From the NCBI GenBank assembly GCA_018713325.1, contig DVFJ01000015.1, positions 1 through 64,000 on the forward strand: a DNA stretch of 64,000 bases, read 5' to 3'. Position numbers and translations under genes: made by a program. The stretch is from Candidatus Onthenecus intestinigallinarum (GTDB lineage: Bacteria; Bacillota; Clostridia; Christensenellales; Aristaeellaceae). This document shows positions 33,857 to 42,588 of the stretch, in pieces. The stretch's first letter is position 1; each line of letters begins with the position of its first letter. A model generated the notes under the pieces. That model saw only the letters and a list, made by a program, of their open reading frames with translations, had not been told where the DNA came from and ran no database searches.

Positions 33857-33886
33857 AAAAAGGGCGGATGTGCCAGCCATCCGCCC
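33857..33886 (-). terminator. Terminator after iscU, just ahead of hflX
   Basis: GGGCGGATG (33862-33870) pairs with CATCCGCCC (33878-33886) and TTTTT follows on the minus strand. The hflX start is only 13 bp downstream of the T run, so hflX transcription needs readthrough or a promoter inside this hairpin region. Confidence 0.85.
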
Positions 33887-33894
33887 GGTGAGCG

Positions 33895-34290
33895 TCAGTC
33901 CGCCTGCGCGGCTTCCCCTTGCGCCTGCCGCTTCTTCTGATAGTCCTCAATGGCCGCCTTGAGCGCCTCCTCGGCCAGCAGCGAGCAGTGCATCTTGACC
34001 GGCGGCAGCCCGTCCAGCGCCTCCGCGACCGCCTGATTGGTGATCTTGAGCGCCTCCTCCACGGTCTTGCCCTTGACCATCTCGGTGGCCATGCTGCTGG
34101 TGGCGATCGCCGCACCGCAGCCGAACGTCTTGAACTTGACGTCGACGATCACGTCGTTCTCGATCTTGAGGAAGATGCGCATGATGTCGCCGCACTTGGC
34201 GTTGCCGACCGTGCCCACGCCGCTGGCGTCCTCGATCTCGCCGACGTTGCGCGGGTTGCTGAAGTGATCCATGACCTTTTCGCTGTACAT
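33895..34290 (-). CDS. iscU: Fe-S cluster assembly scaffold IscU/NifU
   Basis: Scaffold on which Fe-S clusters are built with sulfur from the partner desulfurase. Three conserved cysteines are present: C33 (NAKCGD), C58 (FGCGAA) and C102 (MHCSLLAE), with Asp after C33. Length is 131 residues. It follows iscS directly (1 bp between stop and start regions) in an iscR-iscS-iscU order. Confidence 0.95.
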   Translation of the reverse strand: MYSEKVMDHFSNPRNVGEIEDASGVGTVGNAKCGDIMRIFLKIENDVIVDVKFKTFGCGAAIATSSMATEMVKGKTVEEALKITNQAVAEALDGLPPVKMHCSLLAEEALKAAIEDYQKKRQAQGEAAQAD

Positions 34291-34291
34291 T

Positions 34292-35470
34292 TTATTTCAA
34301 CGCTCCTTCCAGCATGTCCTGATACATGGGCGACATGTCGCGCAGCGTGCGCACGATCTCCGGCAGGGCCGCGAGCGTGGCGTCCACGTCCGCCTCGGTG
34401 TTGTAATCGCCCAGCGTCAGCCTGAGCGACCCGTGCGCAATCTCGTGCGGCAGGCCGATGGCCAGCAGCACGTGCGAGGGATCGAGCGATCCGGAGGTGC
34501 AGGCCGAGCCGCTGGAGCCCTCGATGCCGGCCAGATCCAGCCGCAGCAGCAGCGCCTCTCCCTCGATGTACTCAATCGAGACGTTGACGTTGCCGGGCAG
34601 CCGGCGCGTGCGGTGGCCGTTGAGGCGCGCATACGGGATTTCCTTCAGGATGCCGTCGATCAGCCGGTCGCGCATCGCCGTCAGGCGCGCGGCATGGCCG
34701 GCGATGTCGGCGGTCGCCAGCTCGATGGCCTTGCCCAGGCCCACGATACCCGGCAGGTATTCCGTGCCAGCGCGGCGTCCGCGCTCCTGCGCGCCGCCGT
34801 GCATGTACGTGTCGAGCTTGACGCCGCGGCGCACGTAGAGCGCGCCCACGCCCTTGGGGCCGTAGAACTTGTGCGCGGAGAGCGAGAGCATGTCCACGCC
34901 CAGGGCGCGCACGTCGACCTCGACGGCGCCGACGGCCTGCACGGCGTCGGTGTGCATGAGCACGCCGTGCGCATGCGCGATGCGGGCGATCTCAGCGATG
35001 GGTTCGATGGTGCCGATCTCGTTGTTGGCCATCATCACGCTGACCAGGATCGTCCTGTCGGTGATCGCACGCTCCACGTCCGCGGGATCGACCAGGCCGT
35101 CCGCGTCGACGGGCAGATACGTCACCTCAAAGCCCTGGCGCTCCAGCCACTGACAGGTGTGCAGCACCGCGTGGTGCTCGATCTGCGTGGTGATGATGTG
35201 GTTGCCCTTTTCGCGGTGCGCGAACGCCGTGCCCTTGAGGGCCCAGTTGTCCGACTCGCTGCCGCCCGCGGTGAAGTAGATCTCGCCCTTGTCGGCATTC
35301 AGCGCGGCAGCCACCTGCTCGCGCGCATGCTCCACGGCGCGCCGGGCGTCGCGCCCCGCGCGGTGGATGCTACTGGGGTTTCCGTATACCTGGGTGAAGT
35401 AGGGCAGCATCGCCTCCAGCACCTCGGGCTTGGTCGCCGTCGTCGCGGCATTATCCAGATAGATGCTCAT
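34292..35470 (-). CDS. iscS: Cysteine desulfurase IscS/NifS
   Basis: PLP enzyme that removes sulfur from cysteine. It starts [11 protein letters not shown]. The PLP lysine is in [10 protein letters not shown], and the active-site cysteine is in [16 protein letters not shown]. The start is ATG 35470, after AAGGAG, overlapping the regulator stop by 4 bp. An open frame continues upstream over iscR and is not used. Length is 392 residues. Confidence 0.96.
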   Translation of the reverse strand: MSIYLDNAATTATKPEVLEAMLPYFTQVYGNPSSIHRAGRDARRAVEHAREQVAAALNADKGEIYFTAGGSESDNWALKGTAFAHREKGNHIITTQIEHHAVLHTCQWLERQGFEVTYLPVDADGLVDPADVERAITDRTILVSVMMANNEIGTIEPIAEIARIAHAHGVLMHTDAVQAVGAVEVDVRALGVDMLSLSAHKFYGPKGVGALYVRRGVKLDTYMHGGAQERGRRAGTEYLPGIVGLGKAIELATADIAGHAARLTAMRDRLIDGILKEIPYARLNGHRTRRLPGNVNVSIEYIEGEALLLRLDLAGIEGSSGSACTSGSLDPSHVLLAIGLPHEIAHGSLRLTLGDYNTEADVDATLAALPEIVRTLRDMSPMYQDMLEGALK

Positions 35471-35907
35471 GGTGTCTCCTTTCCGGCCTCGTTCATCATG
35501 CGTCTCTGATCGTCGATCATGTCCTGCAGTGTCACGGCGTAGAGCACCTCGTCGATGCTCCTGGACAGGCGCTCCCATACGACGCGGGTCGGACACGCGC
35601 ACGAGCGCTCGCAGCCCCGTTCGTCGGTCAGACAGTCCGCCAGGAGGATGGGGCCCTCCAGCACGTGCATCAGCTCGCCCATCGTGATCTGACCGGGCGC
35701 CCTGCCGAGCATGTAGCCGCCCTGCGCGCCGCGCACGCTCTCCACCAGCCCTTCGCGCCGCAGCAGGCCCATGAGCTGCTCGAGGTACTGCTCGGGAATG
35801 CTCTGGCTCTCCGCGATGCTCTTGAGCGGCTGCGGTCCCTGTCCATAGCGCGTGGCCAGTTCGAACATCGCGTGGATGCCGTAGCGCGCGCGCGTTGAAA
35901 GCTTCAT
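35467..35907 (-). CDS. iscR: Rrf2-family regulator, IscR-like
   Basis: Winged-helix repressor that senses Fe-S status. The helix-turn-helix is at about residues 25-55. [15 protein letters not shown] near residue 92 supplies the cysteines expected for a 2Fe-2S cluster. Length is 146 residues. It is first in the iscR-iscS-iscU operon. A promoter with a perfect inverted repeat upstream suggests autoregulation. Confidence 0.9.
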   Translation of the reverse strand: MKLSTRARYGIHAMFELATRYGQGPQPLKSIAESQSIPEQYLEQLMGLLRREGLVESVRGAQGGYMLGRAPGQITMGELMHVLEGPILLADCLTDERGCERSCACPTRVVWERLSRSIDEVLYAVTLQDMIDDQRRMMNEAGKETP

Positions 35908-35959
35908 GCGCCGTCTCCTTTCGCCGAATCTTGATTGTTTTTATCGGAATTGCATGCAT

Positions 35960-35988
35960 ATCCTATCATGCGCGCCTATTCTTGTCAA
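35960..35988 (-). promoter_or_regulatory. Promoter of iscR-iscS-iscU
   Basis: On the minus strand TTGACA (35988-35983) and TAGGAT (35965-35960) are separated by exactly 17 bp, about 55 bp before iscR. Confidence 0.75.
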
Positions 35989-35992
35989 TAGG
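35975..35992. promoter_or_regulatory. Inverted repeat over the isc -35 box, possible IscR operator
   Basis: CCTATTCTTGTCAATAGG has perfect 6-base arms around a 6-base centre and covers the -35 hexamer. Binding here would block RNA polymerase. It is assigned to IscR only by position. Confidence 0.45.
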
Positions 35993-36051
35993 GCGCGGCT
36001 TTAATTTTGACTAAATTCATCGGAAATAAACCGCTCGGCGCGCGCGGACGC

Positions 36052-36078
36052 AAAAAACCCGCCGTTTGGCACGGCGGG
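36052..36078 (-). terminator. Terminator after glyA
   Basis: CCCGCCGT (36058-36065) pairs with ACGGCGGG (36071-36078) around a 5-base loop. TTTTTT follows on the minus strand. Confidence 0.92.
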
Positions 36079-36094
36079 CGGCTGAATCGGTCGC

Positions 36095-37354
36095 TTACAG
36101 GCGCGTGACGCCCTCGTAGAGCGGGTAGGACGCGCAGAGCCGTTCGACGCCTTCGCGGACCTGCGGCAGCGCGGCCTCCTTTTCGCGCACGACGCGCGCG
36201 ATGAACCCGGCGATGGCGCACATTTCGTCCTCCTTCATGCCGCGGGTGGTGACGGCGGGCGTGCCCACGCGGATGCCGCTGGTCACGAAGGGACTGAGCG
36301 TCTCCTTGGGGATGGTGTTCTTGTTGACGGTGATGTTGGCCTGACCGAGCAGCGCCTCCAGCTCCTTGCCGGTGACGCCGGTGCCGGTCAGATCCAGGAG
36401 CATCAGGTGGTTGTCCGTGCCGCCGGAGACGAGGCGGATGCCCTCATCCTGCAGCGCCCGGGCCATGGCCCTGGCGTTGAGCACGACCTGGTGCTGATAG
36501 GCCTTGAACGAGGGCTCGAGCGCCTCCTTGAAGCACACGGCCTTGCCCGCGATGACGTGCATGAGCGGGCCGCCCTGCGTGCCCGGGAAGATGGCCTTGT
36601 CGATCGCCTTGGCATAGCGCTCCCTGCACAGGATCAGGCCGCCGCGCGGGCCGCGCAGCGTCTTGTGCGTGGTGCTGGTGACAAAGTCCGCATAGGGCAC
36701 GGGGCTGGGATGCTCTCCCGCGGCGACCAGGCCGGCGATGTGCGCCATGTCGACCATGAGCAGGGCGCCGACCTCGTCGGCGATGGCGCGCAGGCGCTCA
36801 AAGTCGATGAAGCGCGAGTAGGCCGACGCGCCCGCGACGATCATCTTCGGCTGGCACGTGCGGGCGATGCGCAGCACGTCGTCGTAGTCGATGACCTCCT
36901 CGTCCTCCGTGACGCCGTAGGGGACGAAGCGGAAGTACTTGCCCGACATGTTGACCGGGCTGCCGTGCGTCAGGTGGCCGCCGTGGGAGAGGTTCATGCC
37001 CATGACGGTATCGCCCGGCTCGAGCATCGCGAAGTACACGGCCATGTTGGCCTGCGCGCCGGAATGCGGCTGCACGTTGGCGTGCTCCGCGCCGAACAGC
37101 GCCTTCGCCCGCTCGCGCGCGAGGTCTTCCACGACGTCCACGCACTGGCAGCCGCCGTAATAGCGCTTGCCCGGATAGCCCTCGGCGTATTTGTTGGTCA
37201 GGTGGGAGCCCATCGCGGCGAGCACCGCGTCGCTGACGAAGTTTTCCGACGCGATCAGCTCGATGTGCGCGCGCTGGCGCGCCAGTTCGTCTTCCATCGC
37301 CCGGGCGACCTGCGGATCGACCGCGCGTACGGCGGCAAAGTCTATCATCATCAT
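36095..37354 (-). CDS. glyA: Serine hydroxymethyltransferase
   Basis: Interconverts serine and glycine, loading methylene groups onto tetrahydrofolate. [10 protein letters not shown] is near residue 33, and the PLP lysine is in [14 protein letters not shown]. Length is 419 residues. It has its own consensus promoter and terminator, so it is a single-gene unit. It supplies substrate for FolD, also in this window. Confidence 0.97.
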   Translation of the reverse strand: MMMIDFAAVRAVDPQVARAMEDELARQRAHIELIASENFVSDAVLAAMGSHLTNKYAEGYPGKRYYGGCQCVDVVEDLARERAKALFGAEHANVQPHSGAQANMAVYFAMLEPGDTVMGMNLSHGGHLTHGSPVNMSGKYFRFVPYGVTEDEEVIDYDDVLRIARTCQPKMIVAGASAYSRFIDFERLRAIADEVGALLMVDMAHIAGLVAAGEHPSPVPYADFVTSTTHKTLRGPRGGLILCRERYAKAIDKAIFPGTQGGPLMHVIAGKAVCFKEALEPSFKAYQHQVVLNARAMARALQDEGIRLVSGGTDNHLMLLDLTGTGVTGKELEALLGQANITVNKNTIPKETLSPFVTSGIRVGTPAVTTRGMKEDEMCAIAGFIARVVREKEAALPQVREGVERLCASYPLYEGVTRL

Positions 37355-37380
37355 CGCACCTTTCGTCCTTCGATGGGGAT

Positions 37381-37409
37381 ATTATATCGAAAGACGCGCG
37401 CGTTTTCAA
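37381..37409 (-). promoter_or_regulatory. Promoter of glyA
   Basis: On the minus strand TTGAAA (37409-37404) and TATAAT (37386-37381) are separated by exactly 17 bp, 27 bp before the glyA start. Confidence 0.85.
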
Positions 37410-37418
37410 GGGGCAAGC

Positions 37419-38297
37419 CTACCGGACGGTCGACAGCTCGATGGCCATTTCCACCTCGGGGATGGCCGGATGTACCGCGCCGGTGCAGATGCAGGCCGCG
37501 TCCACGGCCGGCAAGAGGATCGACGCGCACGTGCCCTTGCCCAGCGCGCTGGACACCGTGAGCCGCCCGCGCATGCCCTCCACGAAGCGGCGCGTCACCG
37601 CCAGGCCGACGCCGCGTCCATTGCCCGGCAGCGGGCCGTCCATGCTTGCACGCCCCGAAAAGAGATGCCGGGCCTGCGCCTTGCTCATGCCGCGCCCGTC
37701 ATCCTGGACCGAGAAGACCATGCCCACCGGGCCGCGCTCGGTGCGCAGCAGGACCTTGTCTCCATCCGCCGAAAACTGAATCGCATTGGAAATCAGGTTG
37801 AGCGCGCAGCGCAGCAGCTTCTCCCCGTCGCACACGACCCAGCCCGTCTGCTCCGCCAGCTCTACGTGCAGGTTCCGCTTGCGCTCCGCCAGCCGCGGGC
37901 GAATCGCTTCGGCCAGCGCGGACGTCCAGCCGTTCAGGTCGATCGCCTCCTGCTCAAAGCGCAGGAGGCACCGGTCGATGCGCGCCAGGTCGCACAGGTT
38001 GCGAAACAGACGCAGGAAGGCGCACAGGTCGCGCACCGCCCTGTCGTCGTATCCCTTCTCCCGGCACAGCGCCCTCAGCGCGTTTCCCAGCGGCGTCACC
38101 ATCGCGTCCCCCGTCTCCGCCAGGCGGCGGGTCAGGCTCTCTCCCCTGTCCGCCGCGATCCTCGGCAGGCGGGTGATCTCCTCCAAGGCCTCCGGCGCGG
38201 CGCAGTACAGCGCCCCATGCGTTCGCACAGCGCATTGGGCCTCCTGCGGATCGCTGATCTTGATCCAGCCATGCGGCAAGTTTTCTCCATCGTACAT
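37419..38297 (-). CDS. Partnerless histidine-kinase-like ATPase
   Basis: A 292-residue protein ending in a GHKL ATPase domain: N box NLISNAIQFS, G1 box DDGRGM, G2 box GRGVGLAV. The middle region (AVRDLCAFLRLFRNLCDLAR) is helical like a dimerisation domain but lacks the phospho-accepting His motif (HELRTPL). There is no sensor or transmembrane segment, and no response regulator is adjacent. The start is ATG 38297 after GAGGAG; a TTG at 38318 is also open. It could be a cytoplasmic kinase, an anti-sigma-like kinase, or inactive for phosphotransfer. Confidence 0.75.
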   Translation of the reverse strand: MYDGENLPHGWIKISDPQEAQCAVRTHGALYCAAPEALEEITRLPRIAADRGESLTRRLAETGDAMVTPLGNALRALCREKGYDDRAVRDLCAFLRLFRNLCDLARIDRCLLRFEQEAIDLNGWTSALAEAIRPRLAERKRNLHVELAEQTGWVVCDGEKLLRCALNLISNAIQFSADGDKVLLRTERGPVGMVFSVQDDGRGMSKAQARHLFSGRASMDGPLPGNGRGVGLAVTRRFVEGMRGRLTVSSALGKGTCASILLPAVDAACICTGAVHPAIPEVEMAIELSTVR

Positions 38298-38338
38298 CTT
38301 TGGTTCGCTCCTCTTCAAGAGCTGGGTTGCCTATATGT

Positions 38339-38366
38339 ATTATAGCAAACTCTCCCCCACTTGCAA
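38339..38366 (-). promoter_or_regulatory. Promoter of the histidine-kinase-like gene
   Basis: On the minus strand TTGCAA (38366-38361) and TATAAT (38344-38339) are separated by 16 bp, about 40 bp before the gene. Confidence 0.75.
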
Positions 38367-38412
38367 TAGAAATCTCAAAAAACAAGCGACCAAAAGAAGC
38401 ATTTTTTCGAAG

Positions 38413-38447
38413 AAAAAAGCGGATGCCGTCTCTTATCCGGCATCCGC
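38413..38447 (-). terminator. Terminator of the SRP RNA gene
   Basis: GCGGATGCC (38419-38427) pairs with GGCATCCGC (38439-38447), and TTTTTT follows on the minus strand. It lies about 15 bp past the RNA 3' end. Confidence 0.92.
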
Positions 38448-38462
38448 ATCCATGGCGTCAGC

Positions 38463-38591
38463 ACTGTAAGGGCTCAGGCCAGGCAACCCCGCGGCACATG
38501 CCGCAGAGCGCTTATTGCTGCTTCCTTCCGGACCTGACAAGGTTCACGCAGCGCCATTGCACGGGACCCGTCCGTCATCGCCCTTACAGCC
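38463..38591 (-). ncRNA. ffs: Signal recognition particle RNA, short (4.5S-like) form
   Basis: The minus strand carries the conserved SRP domain IV hairpin GTCAGGTCCGGAAGGAAGCA (around 38515-38534), where Ffh binds. GCTGTAAGGGC at the 5' end pairs with GCCCTTACAG at the 3' end, closing a rod of about 129 nt. A promoter lies exactly upstream and a terminator downstream. The size leaves no room for the Alu domain found in the roughly 270-nt SRP RNA of Bacillus and many Clostridia. Ends are inferred from base pairing and the promoter position. Confidence 0.93.
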
Positions 38592-38596
38592 TTTTT

Positions 38597-38625
38597 ATTG
38601 TAGACGATTTTCCGAAGGAAATCAA
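38597..38625 (-). promoter_or_regulatory. Promoter of the SRP RNA gene
   Basis: On the minus strand TTGATT (38625-38620) and TACAAT (38602-38597) are separated by exactly 17 bp, placing the transcript start at about 38590. Confidence 0.8.
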
Positions 38626-38647
38626 GCCTTTCTTTTGGAATTTTGCT

Positions 38648-40684
38648 TTACAGGTCCATCACCAGCAGGCTGGTGACGCGCTGGTCGCCCGCATCCGAGT
38701 CATACCCCCAGCTGACGACTGCGGCCTGTCCATCCGATCCGACGGGCAGCAACTGCCACACGCCCATCATGTCCTGCCCGTCCGCGCCCTGCGGATAGCG
38801 CTCCGTCAGGCTGCCGTCCGCGCCGCAGAAGAAGACGCCCAGATGGCGGGAGGGCGTATAGGCGTTGACGTCGTGGCGCGCGGCGAAGACAAAGCCGTCG
38901 CCGGAAGGAATGGGCGCGGTCACGCTCAGCGCCAACGCGGTCTGTATGCGCTCCGACGTCCACAGGACCGTGCCGTCCGCCTCGAAGGCGACGAGGCAGA
39001 CCGTCTCGTCCTCCCCGATTCCGGCGGCCAGGAAGCTGCCGTCCGCCTGCTGCATGGGCGCGCCCAGCGTCATGCCCTCCAACCCCGCAAGGGACGCCTG
39101 GCCGGTGATGTTGCCCTGCATGTCCAGCGTCCAGATGGCGGGCAGGTTGCCGCTGCGCCCCTGGGCGATGTAGCCCCCCTGCGTCGGGTACAGGCGCACG
39201 GCGCAGCCGGCGAACGCCTCGTACGCATGGGCCCAGACGACCTGACCCGCCGCGTCCAGCTGGGCGAAGAACGGCGTGTTCGTCTGGCCCAGGGCCGTCA
39301 TGAGTAGGAAGCCCTCGTGGCCGGTATAGGGGAAGTTCTGATCTTCATCCTCCGGCTGCACGCCCGACATCTCCAGCGTCGTAGGCAGCGACAGGGTTTC
39401 AAGCACTTCGCCCTGCGCGCTGAGGCGTACCTGCCGGTACGGGCCGCAGGTGAGCGTATCCGCGCTGACGTAGAGCAGGATGTCCCCGCCCTCCAGCTGT
39501 ACGGCGCCGTCCACCGCAGCCCCCTCCTCCGGCAGCGTCAGGCTCCAACGCTCCGCGCCCTGCGCGTCCACGCACGTCGCATAGAGAACCGGATCGTCGC
39601 TGCTCTGCGAGTCATTGTCGCCGTGCAGCCTGCCATAGTGGAGCAGCGTGCCGTCTTTCAGCGCCATGGAGCCCTCGGGCAGATACGCGCCATCGATGGG
39701 ATGCAGCGCCGCCTCCAGCGCCTCCAGCTGCGCGCGGTGTTCGTCGAGGAACGCCTCGCCGCCGACCTGCTCCGCCTCCGCTTGCGCCCGCTGCGCGTCG
39801 GCGTTCTCCTGGGGCGAGGTGATGAACCGGTATCCGTCCGCACTGCTCAGGATGCGTCCATCGCTCGCGACGTAGCAGGTGTAGTCATATGCGTAGTCGG
39901 CGATCCCGCCGTCCTCATCGCGCGTGACGAAGTATACGGTGTAATACGGGTCCTTGTACTCGGCCTCGGCGCGGTACACGCCGTAGTCGATCAACGCGTC
40001 GTAGGCGTCCATCTCCGCCGGGTCCACGCCGAACGCCGCCGCCGCCGCGGCGCGCGCGGCCTGCTCCGCCTCCTCGGGCGAAATGACGTCCTCGCCCGGC
40101 AGCAGGTACAGGTCCGTGTCATAGCCCAGCAGGCCCAGCTCGAGCATCATCCCGGTATACCAGGCCTTTTCCTCGAGCGTCCACTCGGTCTGCGGGCCCA
40201 TCTCGGTCGTCAGGATGCTCTCGATGCCGATGTTCTCCAGCATCCAGGGCTCCGTGACGCCGCCTCCGTAGCGCTCGAGCATCAGCGCGTCGAGCGCCGC
40301 CTCGCGCGCGTCGTCGTCCATGTCGCCCTCGAGGATGGCCTGCACGTCGCCCTCCGCGGCGACGATGCCGTTTTCGACCATCATGTCGAGCACCTCGACC
40401 TTTTCCTCCAGCGACCACGCGTTGTAGTATCCGCTCTCCAGCTGCAGCCGGGCGACGCCCTCAAAGAATGTTCTGGAGATCGTAAAGGCCAGCGCCGTCG
40501 CCGCGGTCGCGACGATCAGCACGATGGCGAGCACCAATCCGACAGACAGTTTCCGTTTCACAGCGCTTTCCTCCCTTTGCTGAGGCAGTGCGTGAATCGT
40601 GCGCAGCATCCGCTGTTCAAAGGCCGGGTCCATCGCCGGGTAGAGGCGTTGAAGTTCCTGCGCCTGGATGATTCGCTTTTTCAT
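38648..40684 (-). CDS. Large single-pass membrane protein, probable partner of the ECF sigma factor
   Basis: 678 residues. A 43-residue cytoplasmic N-terminus precedes one transmembrane helix at about 46-68. Roughly 610 extracytoplasmic residues follow. The first half is helical and acidic, with repeated YxLEEKxxxxxMMxExG-like segments. The second half has about six beta-rich repeats (for example GGYIAQGRSGNLPAIWTLD), suggesting a beta-propeller-like sensor. The gene overlaps the sigma gene by 4 bp, the usual arrangement for an anti-sigma factor. No zinc-binding anti-sigma motif is visible, so regulation of the sigma factor is inferred. Confidence 0.7.
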   Translation of the reverse strand: MKKRIIQAQELQRLYPAMDPAFEQRMLRTIHALPQQREESAVKRKLSVGLVLAIVLIVATAATALAFTISRTFFEGVARLQLESGYYNAWSLEEKVEVLDMMVENGIVAAEGDVQAILEGDMDDDAREAALDALMLERYGGGVTEPWMLENIGIESILTTEMGPQTEWTLEEKAWYTGMMLELGLLGYDTDLYLLPGEDVISPEEAEQAARAAAAAAFGVDPAEMDAYDALIDYGVYRAEAEYKDPYYTVYFVTRDEDGGIADYAYDYTCYVASDGRILSSADGYRFITSPQENADAQRAQAEAEQVGGEAFLDEHRAQLEALEAALHPIDGAYLPEGSMALKDGTLLHYGRLHGDNDSQSSDDPVLYATCVDAQGAERWSLTLPEEGAAVDGAVQLEGGDILLYVSADTLTCGPYRQVRLSAQGEVLETLSLPTTLEMSGVQPEDEDQNFPYTGHEGFLLMTALGQTNTPFFAQLDAAGQVVWAHAYEAFAGCAVRLYPTQGGYIAQGRSGNLPAIWTLDMQGNITGQASLAGLEGMTLGAPMQQADGSFLAAGIGEDETVCLVAFEADGTVLWTSERIQTALALSVTAPIPSGDGFVFAARHDVNAYTPSRHLGVFFCGADGSLTERYPQGADGQDMMGVWQLLPVGSDGQAAVVSWGYDSDAGDQRVTSLLVMDL

Positions 40685-41154
40685 TCAAACCTCACCTCCG
40701 ACAGCCGTCTTTCCAGCGCGCGCCGGGCGCGGTACAGGCGATTCTTGACCGTCGTGACCGGCACGCCCAGGGACGCGGCGATCTCGCGCTCCGTATACCG
40801 CTCCATGTAGCGCAGCAGCAGCGGCGTTCGCAGCTTTTCCGTCAGGCCGTCGATGGCCTCGTACAGCCCCAGGTCTTCCGGGACATGCTGCGGCGCCGGC
40901 TCCGCCACGCGCTCGGCGGGGAACACGCGCATGCGCGAACGCTGGATGTTGCGGCATTCGTTGATGACGATGCGCGTGATCCAGGCGCGCAGGCTCTCCG
41001 GCCTGGCCCTGTCGCGGGCGGCCCACGCCCTGAGCAGCCCCTGCTGCACGGCGTCCTGCGCGTCGGCCTGCGCGTGCAGGATGCTCATGCTCAGCCGGTA
41101 CAGCCCGGGGAGCATCGCGGACGATTCACGGGTGAACGTAGCGTCGTCGACCAT
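40681..41154 (-). CDS. ECF-type sigma-70 family RNA polymerase sigma factor
   Basis: 157 residues with only regions 2 and 4. Region 2 includes LHAQADAQDAVQQGLLRAW. Region 4 includes YTEREIAASLGVPVTTVKNR, with its helix-turn-helix, then YRARRALERRL. CGGAGGT lies before the ATG. About 80 bp upstream, GAAAC (41255-41251) and CGTA (41233-41230) on the minus strand resemble an ECF promoter and could mean autoregulation. It is co-translated with the large membrane protein downstream. Confidence 0.92.
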   Translation of the reverse strand: MVDDATFTRESSAMLPGLYRLSMSILHAQADAQDAVQQGLLRAWAARDRARPESLRAWITRIVINECRNIQRSRMRVFPAERVAEPAPQHVPEDLGLYEAIDGLTEKLRTPLLLRYMERYTEREIAASLGVPVTTVKNRLYRARRALERRLSEVRFE

Positions 41155-41265
41155 GGTCTACCTCCGAAGGATGTGCGTTCGGAAAGGTCGCGGTCCGGGA
41201 ACCGCGTTCAAGGATCCTTTCGCCTTGAATACGGTTTTGCCGGCGCAGAAGTTTCATGCGCGCAA

Positions 41266-41305
41266 CAAAAAAAGAGGAAAATTTCCGATGGCGGAAGTTT
41301 TCCTC
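41266..41305 (-). terminator. Terminator of the long operon ending in the methionine gamma-lyase-like gene
   Basis: GAGGAAAA (41274-41281) pairs with TTTTCCTC (41298-41305), with further inner pairing, and TTTTTTT follows on the minus strand. Confidence 0.88.
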
Positions 41306-41316
41306 GGGAGATGGGA

Positions 41317-42588
41317 TCAAATCGTCAGCAGGCCCTTGTCCGCCATGCGCCGCACCGCGCTGGCGATGCCCGCGCGCCCGTGCGAGAGCGTCAGGCCGCC
41401 CTGCATGTACACGGCGAAGGGCTCGCGCATCGGCGCGTCGGCGCTCAGCTCGATGGACGCGCCGGAGACGAACGTGCCGGCGGCCATGATGACCTGGTCC
41501 TGATAGCCGGGCATGGCCCAGGGCTCGGGCAGCGCGAAGCTGTCCACGGGCGAGGCCATCTGGATGCCCTCGCAGAAGGCGATCAGGCGCTCGGGCGTCT
41601 CCAGGCGCAGCGCCTGAATGATGTCGCTGCGCGCGTCGTCCACGCCGGGATGCACGGTGAACCCCAGCCGCGAAAACACCGCCGCCGCCAGCACCGCCGT
41701 CTTGACCGCCTGGCACACGACGTGCGGGGCGAAGAAGAATCCCTGATAGAACGGCTGATAGCCGTACGCATAGGAGCCCACCTCGCGGCCGATGCCCGGC
41801 GAGGTCAGGCGGCAGGCGATGCGCTCGATCAGGTCGTGCCGACCCGCGATGTAGCCGCCCGTGGGCGCCAGGCCGCCGCCCGCGTTCTTGATGAGCGAGC
41901 CGACCATTACGTCCGCGCCCACATGCGTGGGCTCCTGCACGTCCACAAACTCGCCGTAGCAGTTGTCGACCATAACGATGGCGTCGGGCTTGCGCGCGTG
42001 GATGGCGCGCGCGGCCTCGCCGATCTGTCCGACCGTCAGCGCGGGACGCCAGGCGTAGCCGCGCGAGCGCTGGATCATCACCACGCGCGTCCGGTCCGTG
42101 ATCGCATCGCACACGGCGGGCAGGTCGATCTCGCCCGCGCCGGTCAGCTCGACCTGTGCATAGCCGACGCCCATCTCCGCCAGCGAGCCGTCGCTCGCCC
42201 TGGAGATGCCGATGACCTCGTCCATCGTGTCGTAGGGCATGCCGACCGCCGAGAGCAGCTGATCGCCGGGCCGCAGCAGGCCGAACAGGCAGACGGCCAG
42301 CGCGTGCGTGCCGGACACGAACTGCGGCCGCACCAGCGCGTCCTGCGCGCCGAAGGCCTGCGCGAACACGCGCTCGAGCGCGTCGCGCCCGATGTCGTCA
42401 TAGCCGTATCCGGTCGTGGCCTGAAAGTGCTGCACGCCCACGCGCTGCGCCTGCATGGCCGCGAGCACGCGCTCAAAGTTCTCCGATTCGATGCGCTCCA
42501 GCTGCGCAAACCGCCCGGCGCAGTCCTCCTGCGCCCCATCGATCAGCGCCCGGAGCCTCTGCTCCTGCGCATCCGTCCACTCGCTCAT
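41317..42588 (-). CDS. Methionine gamma-lyase family PLP protein (YnbB/aluminium resistance type)
   Basis: 423-residue fold-type I PLP enzyme. YGYDDIGRDALERVFAQAFG near residues 61-80 and SGTHALAVCLFGLLRPGD mark the family. The PLP lysine is in GSLIKNAGGGLAPTGGY. Homologues next to miaA are common in Firmicutes and are often labelled aluminium resistance protein; the physiological substrate is not certain. The start overlaps the miaA stop by 4 bp. Confidence 0.9.
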   Translation of the reverse strand: MSEWTDAQEQRLRALIDGAQEDCAGRFAQLERIESENFERVLAAMQAQRVGVQHFQATTGYGYDDIGRDALERVFAQAFGAQDALVRPQFVSGTHALAVCLFGLLRPGDQLLSAVGMPYDTMDEVIGISRASDGSLAEMGVGYAQVELTGAGEIDLPAVCDAITDRTRVVMIQRSRGYAWRPALTVGQIGEAARAIHARKPDAIVMVDNCYGEFVDVQEPTHVGADVMVGSLIKNAGGGLAPTGGYIAGRHDLIERIACRLTSPGIGREVGSYAYGYQPFYQGFFFAPHVVCQAVKTAVLAAAVFSRLGFTVHPGVDDARSDIIQALRLETPERLIAFCEGIQMASPVDSFALPEPWAMPGYQDQVIMAAGTFVSGASIELSADAPMREPFAVYMQGGLTLSHGRAGIASAVRRMADKGLLTI

